Of a stretch of 64,000 nt of DNA, positions 22,786-35,528 are shown piece by piece. Location: contig JADGJC010000119.1 in NCBI GenBank assembly GCA_027596075.1, positions 49,161 through 113,160 on the forward strand. The letters run 5' to 3'. The position numbers and the translations under genes are program-made. The notes beneath the pieces were generated by a model. It was not told where the DNA came from. It was given only the letters and a program-made list of their open reading frames with translations, and did no database searches. This DNA comes from Rhizophlyctis rosea (Eukaryota; Chytridiomycota; Chytridiomycetes; Rhizophlyctidales; Rhizophlyctidaceae). Position 1 is the first letter of the stretch. Every line of letters begins with the position of its first letter.

Positions 22786-24389
22786 CTATTTAGCGATCCT
22801 TTTCCTAGCCTCCTCCACTGGAATAGGCTCGTGCAAATATTTCCTCTTGCCCTCTCCATACATCCCTGCCCCTTGACCCTTGCCGTACAATCGGTATTTG
22901 TACAGGACCAACCCTTCCAATCCTACGGGACCGCGAGCATGCGTTTTGTTGGTGCTCACCTGAATGAAAAACGATATGAGTCAACAGTCTTCGGAAAACA
23001 ATAATCCAAAAACAGCAAGACACATACCCCAATCTCCGCTCCAAACCCATACCGGAACCCATCCGCAAACCTTGTCGACGCATTCCAGTACACACCCGCG
23101 GCATCCACCCGTCCCATGAAGAAGTTCGCAGCTTCCTCATCCTCCGTCACGATGGAATCCGTGTGGTGGCTTCCATGAGTGTTGATGTGTTGAACAGCGT
23201 CTTGTAATGAATCGACAGTCTTGACAGCAATGGTCAATTCCAAGAACTCAGTGTCGAAGTCCTCATCCTTCGCTGCCGTGACTTTTCCTGCAAGTTCGGA
23301 TTCGCTGAGAGATGATTTGATGGCGGAGATGGAGCGTTCATCTGCACGGAGACTGACACCCTTTTGGATGAGACCTTTGGCGACTGCCGGAAGGATGGTG
23401 GTGAGAACGTTTTTGTGGACGAGGAGGGTTTCGGCGGCGTTGCATGCGGCTGGGTAATTGATCTGGAGGAGACGATGAGCTTTGCAAAATCAATACGTAT
23501 CGCCATACCTCAAATTACCTTTGCATCGACTGTAACTTGAACTGCTTTCTCAATGTCTGCCTTCTCGTCCAGGAAGACTGAGCACAATCCGTCCGCGTGG
23601 CCCAGAACCGGGATCCTGGTGTTCCCTTGCACGTATTGAACTAATTGCTTGCTCCCACGCGGAATGGCTAAGTCAATGTATTGGTCGAGTTTCAACAGTG
23701 TCGCAATTTCATCACGGTCCTGAACGAGTTGTATGCAGTCGGCGGGCAAGGCCAGTTCTGCGGGAGTGGTAGTGCGAAGAGCTTCTTGCAGGACGTTGAA
23801 AAGGACGCGGTTGGAGTGTTGGGCTTCTTTGCCACCCTTCAGGATGACAGCGTTGCCGGATTTGATGGCTAGGCAGGAGATTTGGACCACGACTTCGGGA
23901 CGGGCCTCGAAAATGATGAGAAGGCAACCAACGGGACACGTTACACGGTAGAGGTCAAGACCGTCGTCGAGTTTCGTTGAGAGAGTGATTTGACCAGTGG
24001 GATCGGGGAGGCGGTCGACGTCCAGGACACCCTCCAACAGCGCGTTGAACTTGTCCCCGTTCCCTCCCGCTAGGTCCAACCGTTTGTACAGCGAGGACGA
24101 CAAACTACCGTCCTTCACCTTCTCAGCTGCCCACTGAATGTTGAAAGCATGGTGAGCTCATTGAATTGAAACAAACCTGACGTACAGCAGCTACAGTTAA
24201 GACATTCTGTTTTCCACTCACCTCCAAGTCCTTCTTGTTCGCCTCGAGGATAACGTCTTTCTTCACTTCAAGGAGATCACGTATTCTCCGTAGTGCAGCC
24301 GACTTTTGAGCGCCCGTTGCGGACTGCAGGACGTGGGAAGCAGCCTTGGCCTTCTGAGCCAGCAGTGTTGTTGCGTCTGTTGTTGTCAT
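22786..24389 (-). CDS. PRO2: Gamma-glutamyl phosphate reductase (proline synthesis)
   Basis: Exons 24389-24222, 24133-23519, 23462-23028 and 22959-22786 join exactly to 463 residues, the usual family length. The enzyme reduces gamma-glutamyl phosphate with NADPH to glutamate-5-semialdehyde, step two of proline synthesis from glutamate. Landmarks: CPVGCLLIIFEARPEVVVQI; KSGNAVILKGGKEAQHSN; NTRIPVLGHADGLCSVFLD; the active-site Cys in INYPAACNAAETLLVH; and VYWNASTRFADGFRYGFGAE with the THARGPVGLEGL signature in the last exon. All match ProA/Pro2. Likely cytosolic: no presequence. It is divergent from the ADCK-type kinase gene with 457 bp between starts. Confidence 0.97.
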
Positions 24390-24846
24390 GGTGTGTTTTA
24401 ATTGGGTGATGGAAAGGAAAACCTCGTGCGAATGGGTGAACTGGGAGTTGGTGGCAGTTTTGTGTCTGAATTTACAAATTGGCCAACAGGACTCCAGTCA
24501 CTTTCGGCCAAACAGAATCTCCCCATTGGTTGCACAAGTGAGATGTCTAGAACCATTGTTAACCGGGAAAGCAGCCGGAAGGAGCCATATCGGATGTGTT
24601 CAAATTTAGGCACAATTGCGATCATTTTCCGATGACATCCACGCGTCATTCCGGTGCGGGTGCCTCCGGATTTTTTATTTTTGGGACCACTTCCATCTTG
24701 AAGATTGTCACAACTGCAAGTGCGGGAATGCACAAGCATACTTGTATACTTCCTCATATGCACAAGGACGACTCTTGATAGAGCATATGGTCTGCTTCTC
24801 GCAACCCTGTAGCGTATCTATAGTTAGTTAGGCACCGACGGCAGTA
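24390..24846. promoter_or_regulatory. Divergent promoter of PRO2 and the ADCK-type gene
   Basis: 457 bp between two outward-facing start codons. Several short plus-strand ATGs precede the ADCK start, which could act as upstream ORFs if transcribed. No named binding site was recognised. Confidence 0.35.
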
Positions 24847-27127
24847 ATGGAGTTGCATCGCGTCGCCCTCCGCACCTGCGGGCATCGAGGTCTAGTGTCA
24901 TTACCAACTATCCCAGCATATAACGCGCCTATTCGACTCCAAAGGTTTTCCACAGTTCGTGCGCGAGAAGCACCCTCGCATCGCGTCTCGCCCTTGGCCT
25001 CATATTTCCGACGACTTCCCAAACTACCCAACAGCCCTAACGCCCGTCTGTTCACCATATTCTTCACAGTAACCGCTTTGACCGGTGCGATAACTGTTGC
25101 TTATTATACGACGGATCCTCAAGAGTTACGCCATAATGCGCTTGCGTTCGTCCGTAGTGCTAGATCCGGCGTGTGTGCTGTCAGGATGGGGATTGATTAT
25201 AAATGGAGTCTGTGGAGGGGACCGGAGGAGATTGGAGAAGAGGAGTATGAAAAAATCAAATCTGAATGTCATGCTCGCAATGCAAAGCGGCTTCTTAAGT
25301 TGTGCGAGACTAACGGCGGGATCTATCTGAAGCTCGTGAGTGTGTTACATCATCAGTAGGGCACGAACTTCTTCTCAATTGGTATCCAACTTAGGGACAA
25401 CACATAGCGGCAATGGTCTATCTACTCCCTCCCGAATATACCAGTGCCTTCTCCATCCTTTTCGACCGTTGTCCCAAGACACCACTAGAAGACATAGAAG
25501 AACTCTTCCGCACTGACCTCAACGCCTCCCTTAGCGACTTCTTCTCCCACTTCGACCCAGAACCGCTCGGAATAGCCTCACTAGCCCAAGTCCACCGCGC
25601 CACACTTCCCACCGGCGCAGAAGTAGCAGTAAAGATCCAACACCCATATCTAGATGAATATACCCCCGTCGACATCGCGACGGCCTCCCGGATGGTGGAG
25701 TTTGCCAAGAAGACGTTCCCGGAGTTCCAGCTGGAGTGGCTGGCGGAGGAGATGAGGAAGAGTTTACCGCAGGAATTAGACTTTGAGCATGAGGCTGCTA
25801 ATGCGGAGAGGGTGAGGAGGAACTTTAAGGGATTTAGTACGTTGCATATTCCGGACGTGCATTGGGCTAAGAGGAGGATTTTGGTTATGGAATGTGAGTG
25901 TGGGCTTGTCAACTATGTTTCCCCAGTTTTGAGAATTGGTGTCTTGGGCAGATGTCTTACGTCACGATGATCACCCTTAACAGACATTCGCGGGAGTCGG
26001 ATAGCGGATGCTCAATATCTGAAGCAGCATAATATCAGTCCTTACGAAGTGTCTGAGGAAATGACGAAAGCTTTTTCTGAAATGATTTTCCTGCACGGGT
26101 AAGGTTACGGAATGACATAGGTTGAAACATGTCTTGGCACTCACCTCTGGTTGACTCTCTTCTAGTTTTGTTCACTGTGACCCGCATCCGTAAGTATCAG
26201 GATTGCTGTCCGATTACCGCCATTGGTACTAATCTTGATGTTTGTGTTCGCTTCAGGGGTAACATTCTAATACGAGCCAGGCCTGCCAAGTGGCGATTCT
26301 TCCCATGGGCCAAGAAGCATAACTTTGAAATCTGTTTACGTGAGTTCCGATTGACGCGTAAGTTGCTCTGCATTTCCACACTAACGCACAGCCATCGAAC
26401 AGTGGACCACGGTCTCTACCGAACCCTCTCCGACTCCTTCCGCCTCGACTACGCCCGCCTCTGGAACGCTCTCATAGCCGGCGATGAACCCGGAATAGAG
26501 CATTACAGTTACCGCCTATTCACACAAGCAGAACGAGTCTCGGAGGGCGGAATAGATCATCACCGTCTATTTGCTTCTATGCTCACAGGACGCACATGGG
26601 ATGTTATTTCCAAGTCGTCTGGGAAGGACCTTACGTCTGCGAGGAATGTGAAGGAGCTTCAAACCATGCAAACGAACGCGACTAGTGGACGGTTTTTCAT
26701 AGCTATCGTGGACGTGTTGGCAAAGTTGCCGAGAGAGTTGCTGTTGCTGCTGAAAACGAACGATTTGCTGCGGAAGGTCGATGACGATTTGGGTGTATCT
26801 AGTGGGGCCACGGATCATATGTTGAGGATGTTAGCTACCATGGGATGGTATTGCGCGTTAGCTATTCGGCGGCAGACTGTGAAGATGTTGAGGGAGGAGA
26901 GGAGTAAGGGGTTGGAGAGTGGGGATATTGTGGTGCCGTTGCCGGTTTGGGTTGATGGGAGGTTTTGGGAGAGTTTGTGGGAGTATTGGGGGACGGGGGT
27001 TAAGTTGCGGGTGTTGAATTTGGTGGTGTTGGGGAAGGGGGTGTATAACTGGTGGTTTGGGAAGGGGGAGGTGGAGAGGCAGATGGATCAGATGGCGGAG
27101 GCGTTGAGTGCTGTGCATAATATGTAG
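24847..27127 (+). CDS. ABC1/ADCK-family atypical kinase, ADCK1/MCP2 type
   Basis: Exons 24847-25335, 25395-25893, 25984-26098, 26166-26189, 26257-26339 and 26403-27127 join to 644 residues. The N-terminus is Arg-rich with a following hydrophobic span (FTIFFTVTALTGAITVAYY), as expected for the mitochondrial inner membrane. UbiB/ADCK motifs: GIYLKLGQHIAAM (KxGQ), GIASLAQVHRA, VAVKIQHP (ATP Lys), QELDFEHEAANAERV, FVHCDPHPGN (catalytic loop) and LLDHGLYRTL, the DHG form seen in ADCK1/MCP2 rather than the DFG of the CoQ kinase COQ8. Members support mitochondrial lipid and membrane balance. Exon 4 is only 24 bp and encodes just the catalytic-loop core FVHCDPHP, so its skipping would remove catalysis without shifting the frame. 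Confidence 0.95.
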
Positions 27128-27917
27128 GTTAGGGTTTGTAGGTGTAGGTTGTATGTAGGTAGGTAGGGTAGGGTGATAGTGGCAGATAGTTGGACTTCTC
27201 TGTAATCAATACGTTCCATGCATGTAGCTCAATGAGGAGCTTCATTCACATCCGAATGACGATCAAGCAGGAGAGTAGGGAATACATTTATTGGGTAAGA
27301 AGTCCTCCTTCTATGAATACTGAATAAACTATGATGAATGCTGCATGTGAAGAAGATAGCCATGGTGTGACACTGCAGCACCGGAGCGTCCTGGTGCTAT
27401 GTGGACTGTTGTGTAGGGCTGGAAAACATAAATGAAGAATGAGAACTGCAGACCTTGCAGGGTGTGCAACCTTGTTTAGGCGGACAAAAGGTCATTCCCC
27501 ACGTGTAGCGGGTACTAGACCTCCGCCCACACGTTCCCCGCTCGGCGGCGGGTACTAGGATGGACTTGACTCCGCCTTTCGGCATCATCATCCGAATTGG
27601 AAGAGTAGCGTCCGTTCTTTATATACCCTGCATTTCGGGGCTTGGGAGCGATCTGATTGGTCGAGTGACGTGGACCCTGGCGTGTCATGACTCATGATGA
27701 TCAGCAGGAGGATGTAATCTTGCCGAATTTGGAATTGATTCGGTCGGACAGTCCGCCACACATCTTGCTCCCACCAATGGCCGGACAGGACAAACTCTTC
27801 AAGAATCAACCTTGATATCTCCACCTTTTTCCCACGCTTGCATTCTTTTCACTCCAGAGTTCGCAACCGCATCTTCTCGGCACTGGGATCTGCTATCTTA
27901 ACCTCTTTTGTGGGATA
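27128..27917. other. Intergenic, no gene seen
   Basis: 790 bp between two plus-strand genes. gcgggtactag occurs twice at about 27508 and 27549, 41 bp apart, with GC-rich flanks. Upstream part of the Cdt2 promoter; nothing else supported. Confidence 0.4.
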
Positions 27918-30822
27918 TGGACGAAAACGTGTTTTTGGCTAGCGGGAGCAGCGCCAAACGATCTTCATCGCCGCAGGCACCTTCCCCACCTTCCACCCCG
28001 CCGCGAATCGTGAAGTCCAACTCGATGTCAGAATCCTCCCCACCGCGAGGGCCCACGTATGGGATCCCACCAAGTTCGGATGCTTTGACGGATATGGGTA
28101 ATCAGGAGAATGGTATGGGAGTTTTGGGTACTGCTGGAGCGCACGAAATACATACTTAAAACTGGTTGATGCCCAAACTAGAACCGGCACCGTTCGTACC
28201 GCCGATGTCGTCACCTATCCGGCAGCCTATTGATGTTGCGCTGTCGTCCCCTATTCGAAGTTTTCCTTATGGTATGGCCATATGAAAATAGTATGCCGAC
28301 CTGCTACATATTCATTAGATTCGAACCCTCACCAGGCGCTTCCACATCCTTTCCCATCCCGTCTCCGCCACGCAACAACAAACGGCCACGCAGCAGCGGC
28401 AACGGCTCGTCATCCGAGACAGAACTCCAATCTCCCTCTCGTCGGAAATGTGACGTCGTAAGAAACGCAGAAGAATGGGCTCCCAAGGCCCACAACAAGG
28501 AAACCCCACCAGCATCTGAACGTCATGAACACGAACCGAAGCAGTCGACGAGACTTGAATGGGAGCGAGGCGATAATTTTGGGCGGGCGATCTCGTTGCA
28601 CAAGGCTGCAATGGGAAGGGAGCTGTATGGACCATCGCGAGGTCGCAGAATAATCCGTAGGTTTCACCATCTTTATCATGAATAGCAGAGATAGTAACAT
28701 CTTGATATAGCAACCGTACGGCAACAAGCACAGCAATTCGCCAGCACGGAGCGCGACATCTTCACATGTGGAGACGCTTTGGGGATGCACATACCGCCAT
28801 TTGCATGCGCCTTTTCCAATGGTATGATTATATATGGCATCAGAATGGGAATTAGTTGACTGATCATAAGACTATACAGTCCTCAATGATGGAAAATACC
28901 TCGCTGTGGCTGATGAAGACGGCACAGTTGGTCTCATTGACGCGAAGCATACGAACGATTGGGAAAGAAGTAAGGGACTTCAATTACCCTCTTCATGAAG
29001 TTCCATCTAACGATGGCACAGGGACAAACAAGCGGGTGGAGTGGACGGCTCATGACAATGCAATTTTCGATATTGCTTGGACTGCCGATGACAGCCAATT
29101 GGTATGTCATGACCCTCCATTCACGATCTCGGCCAATTGTCTAACTTGGTGTGGCAAGGTGACGGTTTCAGGGGATCAGTCGGCGCGTTTATGGGATGTG
29201 GAACGACGACAAATCGTCAAAATCTTCAAGGGTCATGGTTGCACCATAAAGTCCGTGGCGGCTTACAAGCAAAATACCGGTAAGTTGTATGTCGTCCGTG
29301 TCATTGACACATTCGACCTGTATTTCTCATTTATACTACAGCTCTATTCGCTACGGCTGCTCGAGATGGACATATCATTCTCTGGGACACGAGGGCGTTT
29401 ACAAACCAATGTGATGATGGAAACCGCTACCTATCGCCGTACCTCAAATTTGAAAAAGCCCATGTCAACAACGAGTTGGCACCCACACCAAAGAAGACCC
29501 GCACCTCGAAAAAGTCACAAAAACATGACTGGGTAAGTATGCAATGGCTCATTGCGATTGCTACGAGATTGTCTTCTGACAGAAGCAACGGTAGGGGAAT
29601 CAACCACATGGGGTGACGGCAGTCAGATTTTTAGATGAGAACTACATCTTGTCTTCGGGAGCCGCTGATGGGTACGTACCTTGCAAAGGATTCGCACTTG
29701 TAATTCAAAGGCGCTGACCATTCCACAAGATTGATAAAAATGTGGGATGTACGGAACCAACGGAAGCCCTGTGATTCCACCGTATCCATTCAGGGGCGAC
29801 GAGTTCATGGTATGCTGCTCTTTTGAGTGAATACCCTATTGAATGTAATTGACACATCCTGGATAGGATTTTCATCGTTCAGTTTGACTTCCAATGGCAG
29901 CCGATTATATGCTGCCTCACGGGACCATAAGTATGTCCCATTTTATCGTCATGCATCCGAATTGTTCTGATGGTGCCTCACCAGCATTTACGAATTCACC
30001 ACCAACAACCTCTCGCTGCCACCACGCCAATTGCCGTCAACAGTGGACTATCACTGCGACTCCTTCTACGTTCGAACATCGGTTTCTCCCGACGACCGAT
30101 TTGTTGCATCCGGGTCATCTTTTGGTGGTGTTTGCGTATGGGAGATCGACGCTCATGACAAACCGCCATTAGTTTTGAGGGGACACGACAGGGAAATTGC
30201 GGGAGTAAGCTGGTGTCCCAAAGACAAAGCATTGGTAAGTTCGGCACAGTCTGCATCATGCGCAGGAGTTCAAAATGCTCAACTTGTTTACTTCTAGCTG
30301 GGATCAGTGTCCGATGATCACACCGTCCGATTATGGAGGATGCGAGCCGATTGTGACGAGCTAAAAGACAGTCCCGAATATCGAGGGCACAGAGGATTTG
30401 CAGTCGATGCAACGCCGAGAGCGCCGAAGGAGAAGAAACTTCCGAAACATGTTCCACCAGAGACAGATGTGGCAACGACGGAAGCAGGCAGCTCCTCAGC
30501 GAATGCAACCACATCCGTCAAACAACCTGAAAATCAGGATGAGAATACAGCGCCGAGCATGGGCGAGAGTGCGGGGCCAAGGGGAGTGGCGGCGCCAAGT
30601 GCAGGAGGGTCAATCACGCCGGCGTCGAGTCGGAAACCGAATGTGTCCAAAGGATGTTCATCACGGAAGAACCAAACACCACGAAGCGGCCAGAAGACGC
30701 CGCTGGGATCTGGCTCTAAACTCGTTCCACGATGGAAAAGTCAGAGGGATGGTGGTGGATCGTCTAAGCAGATTACGGATTATTATTTGCCGTCGTCTGA
30801 GGTGACGGATGATGAGAGATAG
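27918..30822 (+). CDS. Cdt2/DTL-type WD40 substrate receptor of the CRL4 ubiquitin ligase
   Basis: Starts MDENVFLASGSSAKRSSS, with a disordered Ser/Pro-rich N-terminus spread over small exons (introns at about 28114-28178 and 28270-28340 were checked in phase). The WD40 propeller follows: IPPFACAFSN and LAVADEDGTVGLID; AHDNAIFDIAW; VSGDQSARLWDVERRQIV; ATAARDGHIILWDTRAF; LSSGAADGLIKMWDVRNQRK; YVRTSVSPDDRFVASGSS; GSVSDDHTVRLWRMR. The motif order is that of Cdt2/DTL, which brings PCNA-bound proteins such as Cdt1 to the Cul4-Ddb1 ligase in S phase. The tail is disordered and ends with KQITDYYLPSS (about 30765-30797), a PCNA-interacting PIP box (Q-x-x-I/L-x-x-Y-Y type). Nuclear role inferred. Confidence 0.9.
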
Positions 30823-32026
30823 CGGTTGGGCGATAGTCGTAACGGTGGGATTTGTAAGGAGGAAGGGATATTGTAATGCGGGTTTATGCGCGCCAGTGCG
30901 CGTCATGTCAATACTATGTAGTTGCTAGTTTGTAGTTTGCTTTGTTGAGCACTACATTTTGCTTTGATTCTTCGTTGCCTTCGATTATGGAGAATTGTTC
31001 ACATGGCAAATTCCAGGCTGTTTTGAAGTTCGCCCGATGGAAGTGATGAGAGAAGCATTTCCTGCATTTGAAGCAAATATTGTTTTTTTTTTTAGCTTCA
31101 GTTTCCACAACATGGCCACGCCACTGAGCCAAGGGACAAGGCTCGTACATTATATCATGTGCATTAAGTGATTCAACTCAACCGTTGAAAGGGTCATAAG
31201 ATCACCTGACTGCAAATTCATTTGATTTTGTTCACATTGGCTGATCGGACACGGTTGTCTGATGTCCGAAGCTTGGCTGAGGCAACAACTCAAAAAAAGC
31301 ATAAATAGCACCCCAACCCCTCGACATTCCTTTTCTCCCCCAAGTAGCTGGGGTAGCCCAAACCGGAGAAGACAGGTCACTGCCCTCCACCATGATGAAC
31401 TTTTGGTTAAGTGTCCACGCATTTTGTCTGGGGCGACCGGGGGAGTGGTGTCGGGAAGTCTGGATAACCGACATTCGACTCAATCGTCGGGGAGGGTGAC
31501 ATGCTGCCGCCTCTTGTAGCTTAAGGAAAAGCACTGTTGCATCTTTCGGTTGAAAGTGCGATGGTAAATTGCTGGTTCGAGTCCAGCCTGGAGGCGTACT
31601 TGTGATTCGGAGTGGACGATAGTCCGCCATCTGCTTACAGATGAGTTTTGTGATTTGTGTTGATTGTAACGAGGGGTTTGCCATAGTAGTTGGAAGAGCC
31701 GTCGCCTGAACATATGCCATGTAACTCCTTTCCTCACACCACCAGTAGAGTTGCCATTTTTCATATAGTCGTGAACGCGTAGTCAGTCTTCACGTGTGGC
31801 CCCATTTCGGTTCGTTCGAAATTGCGATCAAATATCTATCAAGATGTGTTCGCAAAAGCACCTCTCTCCTGCTTCTCCTAAGCACCCGTCAGCGCTTGCA
31901 CGCCTTCTAGCCGTTACATACGAGTCCTTGATCAACAAGGTACTTGAGCGATCTATTCTTATTATAGGCAACAGCAACTTCCACGAGCGCACCCTCCTCT
32001 GCTAGCCCCGACGGACCAACCACCAC
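30823..32026. other. Intergenic with a tRNA-like T arm
   Basis: 1.2 kb convergent gap. Near 31571-31587 a perfect T-arm-like hairpin occurs (gctgg, loop ttcgagt, ccagc). cctcttg at about 31510-31516 could pair with ctggagg after it (six of seven), but no acceptable anticodon arm is found between them, so a tRNA is not called. A T run lies at about 31082-31093. Open frames here are shadows. Confidence 0.45.
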
Positions 32027-33473
32027 TTACAGTCGCCGCTTGTGCTTACGACCGTTGGCGGCAGCATTCAACACATCCAACATCGCCTTGTACATTGGTT
32101 TGGGTTTATAGTTGGCATCCAGCCCCAGGGCGTTGGGGTTAGTCGCAAAATCGGTAAGCCAGCTGTGCTTGTCGGTGAAGCCCCAGGTCAAAAGGGCTTG
32201 GCAGTTGGGTGCGTCAACGCATGCTGAAGTGATGTTCTTTGCTATTTCCGCTTGAAAGTCTAAACAGAAGAAACGCAAATCAGATTGACTGTGCAGCGAA
32301 GCAAAATCCTGCTGAGCCAAATATACCCACTGTAATCACAGGTAACATTCGCCGGCAAGTTTTTCCCAAAGGAGTCCGTACACCTGATGTCGAGTTCCGT
32401 AACGTGCACCTCTATTCCCAGCTTCTCGTACTGCTTCATCATCCACCGCAACTCATCGTACGTGGGCGGTTTCGTGTTGGTGCTGTTGGACATTGTCACA
32501 TGCGCTTGGAATCCGACACCGTGGACTGGAACACCACGTTTGAGAGCCCCCTTCACCCAGTTGAGAACCGCGAGGGACTTGTTCATGACCAGGTTGCCGC
32601 CTTCATTACGGTAGTCGCTATGCACGGGGGTATATGGTAAGCAACAGTAGCAATGGGTCATGATGATGGTCCTTTGAGTATGGCAAGACCTACTTATAGA
32701 ACAGCTTGGCCTTAGGATCCACCTTCCTAGCAGTATGGAAAGCCAAATCCAACCATCCGTTCCCCAACTTATCCCAGATCCAGTCCGATTTCAAAATGAC
32801 ATTGTCGGCAGTGGAGTTGTCCGCGATCGCCTCGTTGACTACATCCCAGCAATAAATCTTGCCTTTGTATCTGTTGACGGTGGTGATGATGTGGTCGATC
32901 ATAACCTCACGAAGTTCGGTGGTGGTGAGGTTTGCGAGGTATGGCGCGTAGTCGACATCCTTCCATGCCAGATTGTGCCCGCGGAAGTAGGCTTTGTTGT
33001 TTTGGGCCGTGGATAGAGCCTTGTCGCTAGATTGTACGGTAACATATGTTAAGCATGGGCCGGTGAGTTTAGCAGCAATACGTGCATTGACTCACCATCC
33101 CGCGAATGTGAAGCCTGCAACGCCCGGCTGCGTATTGGGGAATTTGCATTCATTCTCCGCGACGAGCACATTGAAGTGTTTGTTGATTTCCTTTTCAATG
33201 AGGTCAGCTTTACATTTCGCCATGGCATTTGATTGCGTGTACAGTAAACAAGGCAAAGACTGCATCAATTAAATGAACCAGTCATTTCCAAATTCTCACC
33301 GACATGCATAACGTGTCATTGTAACAGTCCGGGTAGATGATGGTACCAATCATGAACCCCTTTCCATTCTTCTTGATGTGGGATGCGGCTTCTCTGAGAG
33401 TTTGATAGTTCGCAGCCGCCGAGACGGTGCCTGCGAGACCGGCAATGGTGCAAAGCAGAATCTCAAGACGCAT
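32027..33473 (-). CDS. Secreted endo-1,4-beta-xylanase, GH10
   Basis: The start at 33473 gives a signal peptide (MRLEILLCTIAGLAGTVSA); an in-frame ATG at 33488 is the alternative. Exon 1 ends at 33300. Further exons carry HFNVLVAENECKFPNTQPG (the early GH10 N-x-x-K-like segment), YFRGHNLAWK, KIYCWDVVNEAIADNS with the acid/base Glu, LFYNDYRNEGG, HGVGFQAHVTM, GIEVHVTELDIRCT with the nucleophile Glu, and ALLTWGFTDKHSWL near the end. All are standard GH10 sites. The enzyme cuts xylan backbones outside the cell. A basic GRKHKRRL tail ends the protein. No carbohydrate-binding module is seen. Together with GH9 and GH26 nearby it points to growth on plant debris. Confidence 0.95.
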
Positions 33474-34142
33474 CTTGATGAATTTCAATGTTTGACCGTT
33501 TAGTGGGACGGGAGTGGTTGACGACTACATGATGCATTTATACTGCGGATGTACTCATGTTTGAGACTTTGGACTGCCCACAGTGTGCTTAGTCGGCACG
33601 CCACCAGTCCTCCCATTCCCGTTGTGACTGAGTTGGCCGGCCACGATCGGCTCCAGAAGCCGACCGTGCGCCTCCATACCTATCGCGCAGGGACGAGCAA
33701 TGCGTTCTCGTATTGCTCTTCACTTCTCACTACTATCAAAGAATGTGAATCCTGGTGCCCTTCATGAATCGGTGCAATCGGAGTGAAAGCCGAAATGGAT
33801 CTGACTCGTTTCTGTGCAACAGGACCATTTTCACCGTGGCACCGCGTTGTCTGAACTAGCGGACTTTTTCCCATCTATCATGTGTCTGCAGAAATCTGGG
33901 CAGGTAATACGTAGGTCTACGCAATTGGTCCGTAATTTCATGATTGAATCGTTGTGTTGTTTCTGATTTCTTTCGACTTCTAAGCTCCCACTGTACGCAA
34001 TGATATGTGTGCGCTTATGACGATGGTTGTCGTTGATTCGTACTCACTCAGATCATCAAACCGATGTGCCCTTCGTCTCACTTCGGAAATTTCTCTCCAC
34101 ACGCTACATATATTATCCATCTAAAATTCCTAGGCGGGATCT
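33474..34142. other. Intergenic, no gene seen
   Basis: 669 bp upstream of the xylanase and downstream of PanC. Should contain the xylanase promoter; no activator site was identified with confidence. Confidence 0.4.
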
Positions 34143-35317
34143 TCAAGCCACCCAGCGTTGCGTTGATATACCTAAGAGCACGTTATCGATGATCCTAGTC
34201 TTTCCAACTTTGATGGCTCCAGAGAAGATAGCTCCCTCCTTCCCGACTACCTTCTCCTCTACCAGAGAGAACGGATTTGCTAAACTAAGATACTCTAATG
34301 ATACTCTAGTCTCCTTCTTAATCATTTCCTCCGCAATCCTGATCAACTCCTCACGGTCCCGCATGCCCTTCTCATACGCAGTGACACCGGCAGATAGCGC
34401 CTTATACAATACTGGTGCGGTTTTCCGTTCCTCCTGGCTCAGATAAACGTTCCGTGAACTCATTGCTAGGCCGTCCGACTCGCGAACCGTGGCGCCGACT
34501 ACGACCTCGATTGGAACCCAGAGATCACGGACCATTGATCTGATGACAGCACATTGTTGGGCGTCTTTTTGGCCAAAGTAGGCGCGAGTGGGTTGTGTTA
34601 TGTTGAATAACTTTGTGACTACTGTTGCAACGCCGCGGAAGAAATGAGGGCGGATGGAACCTTCCCTGGAACGACTTGGTGAGAACATTATCTTCGTCGA
34701 ACGATGGTTATCCATTGACATACATCTGGTGTGATTTGCCCTTGACTTCCACAAATGTTCCCTGTTGGTCCTTGACATCCAAAACAATGCCCGCGGGATA
34801 CATCTCCTCCACGCTGGGTAAGAACACGGCATCGACTCCTGCGCTTCCGAGCATCTCTATGTCTTTTTCTACTGTTCGCGGGTATTTGGAAAGATCCTCG
34901 TGCGGAGCAAACTGTGCTGGATTGACAAAGATGCTAGCCACGACTTTGTCGTTATTCTGGCGTGCTAGGCGGGCTGTTTTGAAAAGTCATTTGAATCAGA
35001 AGTGGCACTACGGAGTGAAGTACACAACTAAGGACCTAGACTCAAATGTCCTTCATGTAGAGCTCCCATAGTGGGAACGAACCCTACTGAAAGCCCCTGG
35101 TCCTGCCATTGCTTCCTCAGTTGTCTATAGTCACCGACACTCTTACGAATATCTGGGTATGCGTTGAGGACTGTTCTGATGAAGATAGGTCAGCGACAGG
35201 TCGCGGCCCAAGGCTTGGAAAGCGTTGCCTACCAGAGGCATGAAATTGCCTTCCTTTTAATAAGAACTCTACACTGGCAAAACCTTGCCGGGCTGCGTGC
35301 GTGCTCCTTGATAGCAT
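34143..35317 (-). CDS. PAN6: Pantothenate synthetase (pantoate-beta-alanine ligase)
   Basis: Exons 35317-35233, 35170-35036, 34973-34724 and 34674-34143 join to 333 residues. The enzyme joins pantoate and beta-alanine with ATP to make pantothenate, the CoA precursor. Landmarks: [20 protein letters not shown] (HIGH-type ATP site), [68 protein letters not shown] (KMSKS-like loop), and a C-terminal [14 protein letters not shown] region (VLLGISTQR). The start ([15 protein letters not shown]) is basic and Ser-rich, so mitochondrial import is possible but unproven. PANK4-type kinase lies 5 kb away. Confidence 0.94.
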
Positions 35318-35528
35318 CGTGTGAGTAAAGAATTCGAAGGAAGATGTTTCCTCCAGGCCGCTTGGTTATTTTTGGGCCGGGCTTGTTTGTGGTCATCACG
35401 ACTTGTCCCTGGCTGCTCACGTAATCCTTAGTGAGAAAACCCCACCCTCCACTTTCCCAAGATCATTTCTACGAAAATAATCTACATCTTTTGCCGTTGA
35501 CAAAAGCAATAAGCTCCAGCAGCGTACT

